In this document: in pieces, positions 1 to 5,810 of the stretch | How positions within the stretch are numbered: position 1 is the first letter of the stretch | Layout: each line of letters opens with the position of its first letter | Assembly (NCBI GenBank): GCA_021814805.1 | Contig: JAKAHT010000001.1 | Span: 13,514 to 19,435, forward strand | DNA: 5,922 bases | Reading direction: 5' to 3' | DNA from: a bacterium | Lineage (GTDB): Bacteria > Patescibacteriota > Minisyncoccia > UBA6257 > GWB1-50-10 | Made by a program: the position numbers and the translations under genes | Notes under the pieces: generated by a model | Databases searched by the model: none | The model's input: the letters and a program-made list of their open reading frames with translations, nothing else | Told to the model about the DNA's origin: nothing

Positions 1-60
1 ACTTGGCAAAACGTTTACAAAAAACATTTGGATACGGATAAAGGCGGAGAAGAAGCATAA
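1..60 (+). CDS. C-terminal end of an unidentified protein (5' truncated)
   Basis: Reading in frame 1 from the first base gives 19 codons without a stop and then TAA at 58-60. The peptide is TWQNVYKKHLDTDKGGEEA, a polar and charged tail. It ends only 5 bases before the ATG of the next gene, on the same strand, which matches the tight spacing of the rest of the cluster. The fragment is therefore most likely the 3' end of a genuine upstream gene in the same operon. It is too short to assign to any family. Confidence 0.6.
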   Translation, partial: TWQNVYKKHLDTDKGGEEA

Positions 61-65
61 AATCA

Positions 66-935
66 ATGGATATAGGAGACGTACCCCAACAAATAAAAGA
101 CAGCCTGTTTTCCGAAAGGGTGGATGAGATATTGGACGAGATAAGAAGCGACGCTATGATATCAAACCCAACTCTCATACCGGGAGTCTTTTATGATTTG
201 ATAGTCAAAGAAACACCGGCTCACTATTTTATAGACGAGCTTTCTGAACAGGGCATAGGAAAAAAAATAGCCGCCTCGGTGGCTAAAGCCGTAAAAGAAA
301 GGATACTCGAATCCGAAAGATATCCGCTTTTCAGGTGGGGGGTGGATATAAGCGAAATAAAAACAGAAGACGCCGCGGACATAAAATCTTTGGGACTTAA
401 AAGCGACTTCGAACCGGAAGAAGTAAAAAGAACGATACGCCCTGAACCACAAAAAGAAACCGAGGAAATAACCGAGGAAATACCGATAATAAGAAGTGCG
501 CCGGAGCCGGAATTTAAAAAAGAATCCGGACCGAGTCCGTTTATACTCCAAGAAAAACCAAAAGAAGAAAATGTTTTAGGCAACAAAATGGATAAGACCA
601 TACCCTCATTTTCATTCGGATTCTTTAAAACAAAAAAAGATACCGTAGCAAGCCCAGTTCCTCAAAGAACCATAAAAGCCGAGGTGGAAATACCGGACAA
701 CAACAAGAAAAAGGTTGTCCATTATATGGAGAGTCGATCTACTCCTTCTCCGTTCTACCAAGGAGGGGAATTTCTAAAAGAAGAGCCCTTAGCAAGCCCA
801 ATAAGGATAAATACGCCCCCCGAGACACAGGTAAAAAAAGAAGAACCCGGGGAAATTGTAACAAAAGAAGAAGAAAACAAGATGTCCGGACCGAAAATAG
901 AAGGCAATATCATAGATTTAAGAAATAATAACTAA
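66..935 (+). CDS. Hypothetical protein, helical N-terminal domain plus long disordered acidic/proline tail
   Basis: This 289-residue protein is not assigned to a named family. Residues 1-110 look like a compact alpha-helical domain, with amphipathic stretches such as VDEILDEIRSD and IGKKIAASVAKAVKERI. It faintly resembles helical domains in small hypothetical proteins near Patescibacterial T4SS-like loci (from memory). From about 115 to 289 the sequence is rich in E, K and P with little hydrophobic content and is probably disordered. The tail carries a PSPF motif twice (156-159 and 227-230), each followed by a K/E/P-rich segment, an FSFGFF patch, and a final NIIDLR motif. There is no signal peptide or membrane helix, so it should be cytoplasmic. 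The stop overlaps the PrgI start by one base (TAATG), which suggests translational coupling. A purine-rich GGAG at 46-49 lies 16 bases before the ATG, too far to be a convincing ribosome site. A scaffold or adaptor role is inference only. Confidence 0.85.
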   Translation: MDIGDVPQQIKDSLFSERVDEILDEIRSDAMISNPTLIPGVFYDLIVKETPAHYFIDELSEQGIGKKIAASVAKAVKERILESERYPLFRWGVDISEIKTEDAADIKSLGLKSDFEPEEVKRTIRPEPQKETEEITEEIPIIRSAPEPEFKKESGPSPFILQEKPKEENVLGNKMDKTIPSFSFGFFKTKKDTVASPVPQRTIKAEVEIPDNNKKKVVHYMESRSTPSPFYQGGEFLKEEPLASPIRINTPPETQVKKEEPGEIVTKEEENKMSGPKIEGNIIDLRNNN

Positions 936-1423
936 TGGAGTTTCAAGTACCCCAATTCATAGAACAAAAACCAAAAATAGTGGGACCGCTCACTCTGATA
1001 CAGTTTTTTTATTTGGCCGGAGCTGGAGCGGTGAGTTTCATAGCTTATAACTTATTCAATGTTTTTCTTTGGGTTATTGTGACGTTTATTGCTTTCGGTG
1101 CCGGCATCGCCCTGGCTTTCGTAAAGATAAACGGCCAAGACATGACGAAAGTCCTGGGATCGGTTGTTAGATTCCTGTTTTCCTCCAGAGTTTATACCTG
1201 GCAGAGGCAAGTGGCTAAAACCACCCTGGAACTCAGCGATGAAGATTTAGAAAACTTAAGGAAGAAAATGGGCATAGGAGAGAGATTAAAATCACTAGCC
1301 CTCAAAGTTTCCGTTGGAAGAGTTTTGAGCAAGGATCAGCCCAAAGAAAACGAGGAGGACAAATACGAGGTCGTAACCTATCTTACCGGAGAGAGAAAGG
1401 TAGCTAAGAGGATAGACTATTGA
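935..1423 (+). CDS. PrgI family (VirB3-like) inner-membrane protein of a type IV secretion-like system
   Basis: The 162-residue product fits the PrgI family, the VirB3-like membrane component that sits beside VirB4 in Gram-positive and Patescibacterial T4SS loci. The N-terminus (MEFQVPQFIEQKPKIVGPLT) is the typical family opening: a short amphipathic VPQFI segment and then a GPLT turn before the first helix. Two membrane segments follow at about 21-38 and 42-63, and then the KINGQ turn at 64-68. The segment around FLFSSRVYTWQRQ, with its R, Y and W, matches the usual region just after the second helix. Residues from about 95 to 162 form a charged, probably cytoplasmic extension, somewhat longer than the minimal family domain. 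The start ATG overlaps the preceding stop by one base and the VirB4 genes follow directly. The family call is firm. The exact role, anchoring the VirB4 ATPase to the membrane, is inferred from VirB3 homology. Confidence 0.9.
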   Translation: MEFQVPQFIEQKPKIVGPLTLIQFFYLAGAGAVSFIAYNLFNVFLWVIVTFIAFGAGIALAFVKINGQDMTKVLGSVVRFLFSSRVYTWQRQVAKTTLELSDEDLENLRKKMGIGERLKSLALKVSVGRVLSKDQPKENEEDKYEVVTYLTGERKVAKRIDY

Positions 1424-1438
1424 TATCATTTATAACGT

Positions 1439-2092
1439 ATGGCTCAGACTAATTTGCCAACTCAAAACCTGGTTGAGATAAAGAAAATAAAGGACGGCAC
1501 CGTCTACCTAAAGAACGGCGGCTTAGTGCAAGTCATAGTGGTGGGAGGAATAAACTTCGACCTTAAGTCGGAAGGTGAACAAAACGCCATAATAGCCACT
1601 TTCCAAAAATTTTTGAATTCACTAGATTTTAGAACACAGTTTTTCATTCACTCCAGAAAAGTGAACATACAAAAGTATCTGGATAACATGCAAGAGAGAA
1701 AAAAGAACGAAGAAAACGAGCTGTTAAAAATCCAAATAGACGAATATATAAATTTCATAAAATCTTTTGTGGAACAAAACGCCATAATAAGCAAAAATTT
1801 CTTCGTTGTCGTCCCCTACGATTCGACGGCGGACGTTTCCGGGGCAGCTGGAGGAATTTTAAGCTTTTTTAAAAAACCGTCCGGCGACAAAAAAATACCT
1901 ACTCCGGAGGAAGGCGTAAGGATACAGGAAAATTTGGAACAACTAAGGAACAGGGCTGAGGGGGTGATAAGCGGCCTGACTCAGATGGGCTTGAAAGCCA
2001 TACCAATGGAAGATGATGAGCTCACGGAATTATTTTATAATTTATACAATCCCCAGCTGGTAGAGAAAAAGGGAATGAATCTTGCTAAATGA
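1439..2092 (+). CDS. TraC/VirB4 N-terminal-like domain protein (separate half of a split VirB4)
   Basis: This 217-residue soluble protein has no signal peptide or membrane helix. It opens with a beta-rich segment (DGTVYLKNGGLVQVIVVGGINFDLKS, residues 19-44), then a helix with EQNAII and FLNSLDF (47-64), a beta strand TQFFIHSRK, and a long charged helix (about 75-110). A strand FFVVVPYD follows, then a variable loop containing FFKKPSGDKK. The C-terminal LFYNLYNP motif (198-205) is characteristic of the N-terminal domain of TraC/VirB4 proteins. It contains no P-loop. Its length plus that of the next gene (217 + 581) approximates one full VirB4. The stop overlaps the ATPase start as ATGA, so the two should be translated together and probably act as one unit. 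No Shine-Dalgarno is visible before the ATG; the 15-base gap after the PrgI gene is TA-rich. Confidence 0.85.
   Translation: MAQTNLPTQNLVEIKKIKDGTVYLKNGGLVQVIVVGGINFDLKSEGEQNAIIATFQKFLNSLDFRTQFFIHSRKVNIQKYLDNMQERKKNEENELLKIQIDEYINFIKSFVEQNAIISKNFFVVVPYDSTADVSGAAGGILSFFKKPSGDKKIPTPEEGVRIQENLEQLRNRAEGVISGLTQMGLKAIPMEDDELTELFYNLYNPQLVEKKGMNLAK
1577..1594 (+). repeat. 18-base direct repeat, copy 1
   Basis: GAACAAAACGCCATAATA here is identical to 1772-1789. Both copies are in the same reading frame and encode EQNAII at residues 47-52 and 112-117 of the VirB4 N-terminal-domain protein. The spacing is 195 bases, exactly 65 codons. Confidence 0.6.
1772..1789 (+). repeat. 18-base direct repeat, copy 2
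   Basis: This is the second exact copy of the sequence at 1577-1594, encoding EQNAII at residues 112-117. The residues just before it also align (KS, two residues, then EQNAII in both copies), but similarity does not extend convincingly further. Confidence 0.6.
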
Positions 2093-3834
2093 AAATACAA
2101 ATACCAAAAGCTTACAAACCGGGAGAAGAAGATCTGTTCAATGTGATAGCCCCCTCGGGAGTGGAAATAAACACCAATTACATAAAAATAGGGGATTATT
2201 ACGCCAAAACGCTTTTCATATTTACTTACCCGAGATATATAACGACCGGCTGGTTTTCTCCGATAATAAACACGCCGACCATGATGGATATATCAATCTT
2301 CATACACCCCATGGATACGTCTTTGGCCCTGAAAAATCTCAGAAAAAAAGTCGCTCAAATTGAAGCTGAAATAACAGAAAAACAGGAAAAGGGGGTGGTC
2401 AGAGATCCAGTTTTGGAAACCGCTTATCAAGATATAGAAAACCTGAGAGACGCTCTGCAGCAGGCCAGGGAAAAATTATTCGAAGTGGGGGTTTACTTGA
2501 CCATCTATGCTTCGACGCTTGAAGAATTGAATAAAATAGAAAGCGAGGTAACAAATACATTGGAAAGTAGGTTGGTTTATATAAAACCGGCCCTCTTCAG
2601 ACAAGAAGACGGCTTCGATTCCGTATTGCCTATAGCCGAAGATAAGCTGGAAGTAAGAACCCCATTAAACAGCGGCCCGGCTTCTTCAATTTTCCCCTTC
2701 ACTTCGGCCGACTTAACATCGGAGACGGGCATACTTTATGGAATAAACATGCAAAACAACACTCTTATAATATTCGACAGATTTTCTCTTGAAAACGCTA
2801 ACATGGTTGTTTTTGCCAAATCCGGATCGGGTAAATCCTACGCCACTAAGCTCCAAATACTGAGGTCGCTTATGGTCGGCACCGATGTTATAGTCATAGA
2901 CCCGGAGAACGAATACCAAAACCTGGCCGACTCGATAGGCGGCAGTTATTTCAAGATATCTTTAACATCCAAGAATCATATCAATCCTTTCGATATACCG
3001 ATAATCCCCGAAGGAGAAGAGCCGGCTGACGTTTTTAAATCTCATATCTTAAACATCACCGGACTCATAAAACTCATGCTTGGAGAAGTCACTCCAGAAG
3101 AAGAAGCTCTTCTCGACAGGGCCATAACAGAAACATATACCTCTAGGGATATAACGGCCGAAAACTTCGGCACACTAAAAGAACTAAACCCTCCGCTCCT
3201 TGAAGATCTTCAAACCATACTCCAAAACACTGAGGGGGGGCAGGGAATGGCTCAAAGACTCGATAGATTTACTCATGGTTCTTATGCCGGATTCACCAAT
3301 GCCCCGACGAATGTCGATATAAAAAACCGTTTGATAGTTTTTTCAATAAGGGATTTAGAAGAAGAATTGAGACCGATAGCCATGTATATAGTCCTGAACT
3401 TCGTGTGGAATCTCGTGAGATCCTCCTTAAAATCCAGGCTCTTAGTCATAGACGAAGCTTGGTGGATGATGAAATACAAAGACAGCGCTTCTTTCTTGTT
3501 TGGGTTGGTTAAGAGGGCCAGAAAATATTATCTGGGGGTGACGACCATAACCCAGGACGTAGATGACTTTCTTAAATCCGAATATGGACGTCCGATAGTC
3601 ACCAATTCCGCCATGCAACTTCTTCTCAAACAGTCGCCTTCAAGTATTGACTCATTAAACAAGGCTTTTAACCTGACCGAAGGCGAGTCGGCGCTTCTCT
3701 TGGAAGCGGCCGTCGGAGAAGGGCTCATATTCGCGGGGTTGAAACACGCAGCCATAAAGATAATCGCTTCTTATACGGAAGATCAAATTGTCACGACCAA
3801 TCCTGAACAAATATTGGAAACTAAAGGATTATAA
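2089..3834 (+). CDS. virB4: VirB4/TraC-family type IV secretion ATPase
   Basis: This 581-residue product is the motor ATPase of the system and is expected at the cytoplasmic face of the membrane. The first 60 residues include YPRYITTGWFSPIIN (48-61), the entry segment of Patescibacterial VirB4 proteins as I recall them. A charged helical stretch (about 81-135) is a likely coiled coil. The RecA-like motor domain starts near 220. Walker A is AKSGSGKS at 243-250, with K249 and S250. DPENEY lies at 271-276. Walker B is LLVIDEAW at 451-458, with D455 and E456. Basic residues R476 and R478 precede VTTITQD at 484-490, the helicase-like glutamine motif of VirB4/TraG relatives. NSAMQLLLKQ at 506-515 belongs to the usual C-terminal region. 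The start overlaps the previous stop (ATGA). The first position of the P-loop is Ala instead of Gly. The family assignment is very secure; the substrate is unknown. Confidence 0.95.
   Translation: MKIQIPKAYKPGEEDLFNVIAPSGVEINTNYIKIGDYYAKTLFIFTYPRYITTGWFSPIINTPTMMDISIFIHPMDTSLALKNLRKKVAQIEAEITEKQEKGVVRDPVLETAYQDIENLRDALQQAREKLFEVGVYLTIYASTLEELNKIESEVTNTLESRLVYIKPALFRQEDGFDSVLPIAEDKLEVRTPLNSGPASSIFPFTSADLTSETGILYGINMQNNTLIIFDRFSLENANMVVFAKSGSGKSYATKLQILRSLMVGTDVIVIDPENEYQNLADSIGGSYFKISLTSKNHINPFDIPIIPEGEEPADVFKSHILNITGLIKLMLGEVTPEEEALLDRAITETYTSRDITAENFGTLKELNPPLLEDLQTILQNTEGGQGMAQRLDRFTHGSYAGFTNAPTNVDIKNRLIVFSIRDLEEELRPIAMYIVLNFVWNLVRSSLKSRLLVIDEAWWMMKYKDSASFLFGLVKRARKYYLGVTTITQDVDDFLKSEYGRPIVTNSAMQLLLKQSPSSIDSLNKAFNLTEGESALLLEAAVGEGLIFAGLKHAAIKIIASYTEDQIVTTNPEQILETKGL
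3823..3828 (+). promoter_or_regulatory. Possible ribosome binding site AAAGGA
   Basis: AAAGGA lies 11 bases before the ATG at 3840, inside the last codons of the VirB4 gene. It is the only start in this window with a passable Shine-Dalgarno-like core at a tolerable distance. It is also the junction after VirB4 where the genes do not overlap, so independent initiation would be useful there. The match is short and could be chance. Confidence 0.3.
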
Positions 3835-3839
3835 ACATT

Positions 3840-4292
3840 ATGGACGAGGACAAAAACGAATTAGAAGAACTTAATAGCGACATAGATAAAGCGGGCGATG
3901 AAATTGCCGGAGACGCTCCTAAAATAGGTTGGGGAGAAATCCTTATCATAACTCCGCTTTTGATGTTCGTTGATTTTACAGAGATGCTGGGAACTATGGC
4001 TGAGGCCGTACCGGTGGTAGGACAAGTGGTCCTACTGCCCATATCATTGCTCTTTTCGGCTATAAGTTTAATGGTAACTTTCTTCGTACAATTTTATTTA
4101 TTCGTAAAAAAGATAAAGAACCTGACATTCCTCGTAGGCAGCATTTTCGATTCTATACCCATAATAAGCGGACTCCCTCTAAGGACTGCTGCCTGGCTCG
4201 TTACCGTTTTTATAACTAACAACAAGAAGGCCTCCAAACTCATGAATGCCACACCGGCCGGCAAAGCCATAAATATAGCAAGTAAACTATGA
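3840..4292 (+). CDS. Small integral membrane protein of unknown function in the T4SS-like cluster
   Basis: The product has 150 residues. Residues 1-28 are acidic and soluble (MDEDKNELEELNSDIDKAGD), with no signal peptide. Three hydrophobic segments follow at about 33-50, 58-89 (long enough for a bent or re-entrant pair) and 96-125, then a basic tail containing NNKKASKLMN. Two similar proline/glycine elements are visible, VPVVGQVVLLP (57-67) and IPIISGLPLRT (106-116), so the protein may contain a weak internal repeat. I do not recognise the family. It lies 5 bases after the VirB4 gene and overlaps the next gene by ATGA, placing it firmly in the operon. By position, a VirB6/VirB8-like or other platform role is imaginable, but the size is too small for VirB6 and no motif supports either. 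A strong 11-pair inverted repeat occurs within the coding sequence at 4013-4039. Confidence 0.85.
   Translation: MDEDKNELEELNSDIDKAGDEIAGDAPKIGWGEILIITPLLMFVDFTEMLGTMAEAVPVVGQVVLLPISLLFSAISLMVTFFVQFYLFVKKIKNLTFLVGSIFDSIPIISGLPLRTAAWLVTVFITNNKKASKLMNATPAGKAINIASKL
4013..4039 (+). repeat. Inverted repeat (potential RNA hairpin) inside the membrane protein gene
   Basis: GTAGGAC at 4017-4023 and GTCCTAC at 4029-4035 are exact reverse complements separated by the five-base loop AAGTG. The stem extends outward with two G-U wobbles (4016/4036, 4015/4037) and two G-C pairs (4014/4038, 4013/4039), giving 11 pairs. No T-run follows, so it is not an intrinsic terminator. It encodes part of VPVVGQVVLLP and may be incidental to Val/Leu codon use. 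Confidence 0.5.
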
Positions 4293-4966
4293 AAAAATAC
4301 ATTTACATATTCTTATTAATATTCCTGTCTGTCTTTGTGGTCGCCGAAGCCCAGACAACTAGCCAGGGGAATAACTACTCGGCTGTCATAACGTGGCACG
4401 CTAATAATTATTACCCTTCCGATTTTGCGGGCAAGGCGTTACCAACCAACGGCACGGACGTATCTCTTTCCGTAGTACTGACCAAAAATCAAAAGATTGT
4501 GGACTTGTCCGGCGTACCAATAATTTGGTATTTAGATGGAAGTTTTTTGACTGGTGGCAGCGGATCTTATCAAGCAGACTTCAGAGTTACCAAAAAAGCC
4601 GGCAATTATCACACAGTAATGGTCAACATACAAATGCCCGATCAAAACGTGTCGGCATCAACCAACATACCCATATCTGATTATCTGGCCGTAATAAAAT
4701 CCCCTTATCCGGCTAAGGTGGTGCAGCAAAATTCCACAATCAATCTTGAGGTTATTCCATATTTCTTCAACATATCTTCTTTCAATGACTTATTGTTTTC
4801 TTGGACCATAAACGGCTTTCAAAAAACTGACCAATCAAACGACAATTCGTTATCATTAAACATAGGCCAAGCCTCTTCTCAACCTATCGGAATAGACGTT
4901 TATGTGGAAAACTCTGCCAATGGTTATGAATTTGCCGAAGAAAAAACAAACTTATATGTCAAATAG
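4289..4966 (+). CDS. Secreted protein with two Ig-like modules
   Basis: The 225-residue product begins with a clear signal peptide: K2-K3, a hydrophobic core at about 4-18, and a likely cleavage after the AEA motif at 19-21. The mature part is beta-rich, with many S, T, N, V and Y residues and no cysteine. Two parallel modules are visible. Each has a core tryptophan followed by a hairpin: WYLDG at 80-84 and WTING at 172-176, 92 residues apart. This resembles the strand-C Trp of Ig-like or PKD-like folds. NYHTVMVNIQMPD and SQPIGIDVYVEN look like the closing strands. No sortase motif, lipobox or second membrane helix is seen, so the protein is probably released or held by partners. It overlaps the preceding gene by ATGA and the pilin-peptidase gene by 11 bases. 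A role as an adhesive or structural partner of the surface apparatus is inferred. Confidence 0.85.
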   Translation: MKKYIYIFLLIFLSVFVVAEAQTTSQGNNYSAVITWHANNYYPSDFAGKALPTNGTDVSLSVVLTKNQKIVDLSGVPIIWYLDGSFLTGGSGSYQADFRVTKKAGNYHTVMVNIQMPDQNVSASTNIPISDYLAVIKSPYPAKVVQQNSTINLEVIPYFFNISSFNDLLFSWTINGFQKTDQSNDNSLSLNIGQASSQPIGIDVYVENSANGYEFAEEKTNLYVK

Positions 4967-5807
4967 AAAAAAAACAATAATTTTGGCTTTCTTTGTGTTC
5001 ATCATACTCCTGCCCAGCATATCTTCGGCCGTAGATTTAAAACTATATAATTCCCCCCCTTGTCTTCTCACTGACCAAAACGGCAACTGTTCTCCGGATC
5101 AAACAACCCTTCAGGGTTACATTCAACAGCTTTATGCATTTGCCTTAGGTATAGGAGGGATATTGGCGGTCGGGATGATAATTTTCGGAGCTATATACAT
5201 ATCGATCTCGGGCAGCGTTGATAAAGAAAAGGAGGGTAAAAGCTATATAACATCTGCCTTGTTCGGGTTGGTGCTTCTTTTTGGAGCTTATATAGTCTTA
5301 AGAACGGTCAATCCCAATTTAATACAGCTCACGCCGCCTTCAGCTCCCGTTCTATCTTTCCCGACATCAACAATGACGAGTGACTATTGGAACGACAACA
5401 ATCAAAAATTAGCCGAACTTCAAAATGCCGGGGTCAAAGTATCGAGCAGTGGAAATTGTTATGACATAAGCAATGCGAGCTGCACCAGTCTTTCTGGAAT
5501 GCCCGAGTATGCGATCCAATTCATTATAAACTTGCAAAAAAATTCCGGATGCCCGGCCAATTCAGATAACGGGGTAGTGGTAACAGGAGGAACAGAAGTC
5601 GGACACCAAACACATGGCTACGGATTGCCTGTTTTTGACCTTAGGGACACGTCTTGTTTAAAAAGCTACATCCAAAACAATCTGGCGGCCATAAAACAAC
5701 AAGTTAAGGCGATTTGCTCCATAGCAGCCAACCAGCAGATAATTTTCGGCTGCGGAAGCTATTTAGAAAAAGAGGACCACATCCATATGGCCCTCTACAC
5801 CCAATAA
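4956..5807 (+). CDS. VirB2-like pilin domain fused to a Hedgehog/M15-peptidase-like domain
   Basis: The start at 4956 (MSNRKKTI) is preferred over an ATG at 4902 because it places basic residues directly before a signal peptide (hydrophobic 7-20, likely cleavage after SSA at 23-25) and cuts the overlap with the previous gene from 65 to 11 bases. The product has 283 residues. Two helices (about 61-83 and 98-116) flank a short charged loop, SGSVDKEKEGKS (85-96), and end in TVNPNL (117-122). This is the usual form of Patescibacterial VirB2/TrbC-like pilins. A linker (about 124-165) leads to a C-terminal domain with TGGTE (210-214), H217, H220, D228 and a terminal EKEDHIH (271-277). These resemble the metal-ligand H...D...HxH signature of M15 DD-peptidases and Hedgehog N-domains. 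The mature protein has eight cysteines. Predicted topology puts the peptidase-like domain outside the membrane. Peptidoglycan cleavage is inferred; a purely structural domain is possible. Confidence 0.85.
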   Translation: MSNRKKTIILAFFVFIILLPSISSAVDLKLYNSPPCLLTDQNGNCSPDQTTLQGYIQQLYAFALGIGGILAVGMIIFGAIYISISGSVDKEKEGKSYITSALFGLVLLFGAYIVLRTVNPNLIQLTPPSAPVLSFPTSTMTSDYWNDNNQKLAELQNAGVKVSSSGNCYDISNASCTSLSGMPEYAIQFIINLQKNSGCPANSDNGVVVTGGTEVGHQTHGYGLPVFDLRDTSCLKSYIQNNLAAIKQQVKAICSIAANQQIIFGCGSYLEKEDHIHMALYTQ

Positions 5808-5810
5808 AAC

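Noticed and set aside
162..601. Two overlapping minus-strand open frames opposite the disordered-tail gene
   Set aside because: They overlap each other and the sense gene. Their compositions (Phe/Tyr/Arg-rich and Ser-rich) are those expected from the complement of Lys/Glu/Pro-rich coding sequence.
1424..1438. Promoter in the TA-rich gap before the VirB4 N-terminal gene
   Set aside because: The gap is only 15 bases, and no paired -35/-10 elements can be defined beyond general AT richness.
2082..2363. TTG-initiated open frame across the start of the VirB4 gene
   Set aside because: It lies within the strongly supported VirB4 reading frame and gives a polar peptide with no recognisable domain.
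3234..3240. Run of seven G inside the VirB4 gene as a phase-variation or frameshift site
   Set aside because: The frame is intact on both sides and encodes a plausible EGGQG stretch. One short run is insufficient evidence for switching.
2713..4042. Minus-strand open frames at 2713-2919, 3282-3479, 3528-3755 and 3821-4042
   Set aside because: All are short and antisense to the VirB4 or membrane-protein genes, with no family resemblance.
4013..4060. Intrinsic terminator at the hairpin
   Set aside because: No T-run follows the stem, and the gene continues in frame well beyond it.
4902..4955. Upstream ATG at 4902 as the start of the pilin-peptidase gene
   Set aside because: It would add 18 residues before the signal peptide and overlap the preceding gene by 65 bases. 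The ATG at 4956 gives a normal basic-then-hydrophobic signal sequence.
4967..4974. Run of eight A just after the pilin-peptidase start as a slippage site
   Set aside because: It encodes ordinary Lys codons of a signal peptide in an A-rich gene, and no alternative useful frame is opened.
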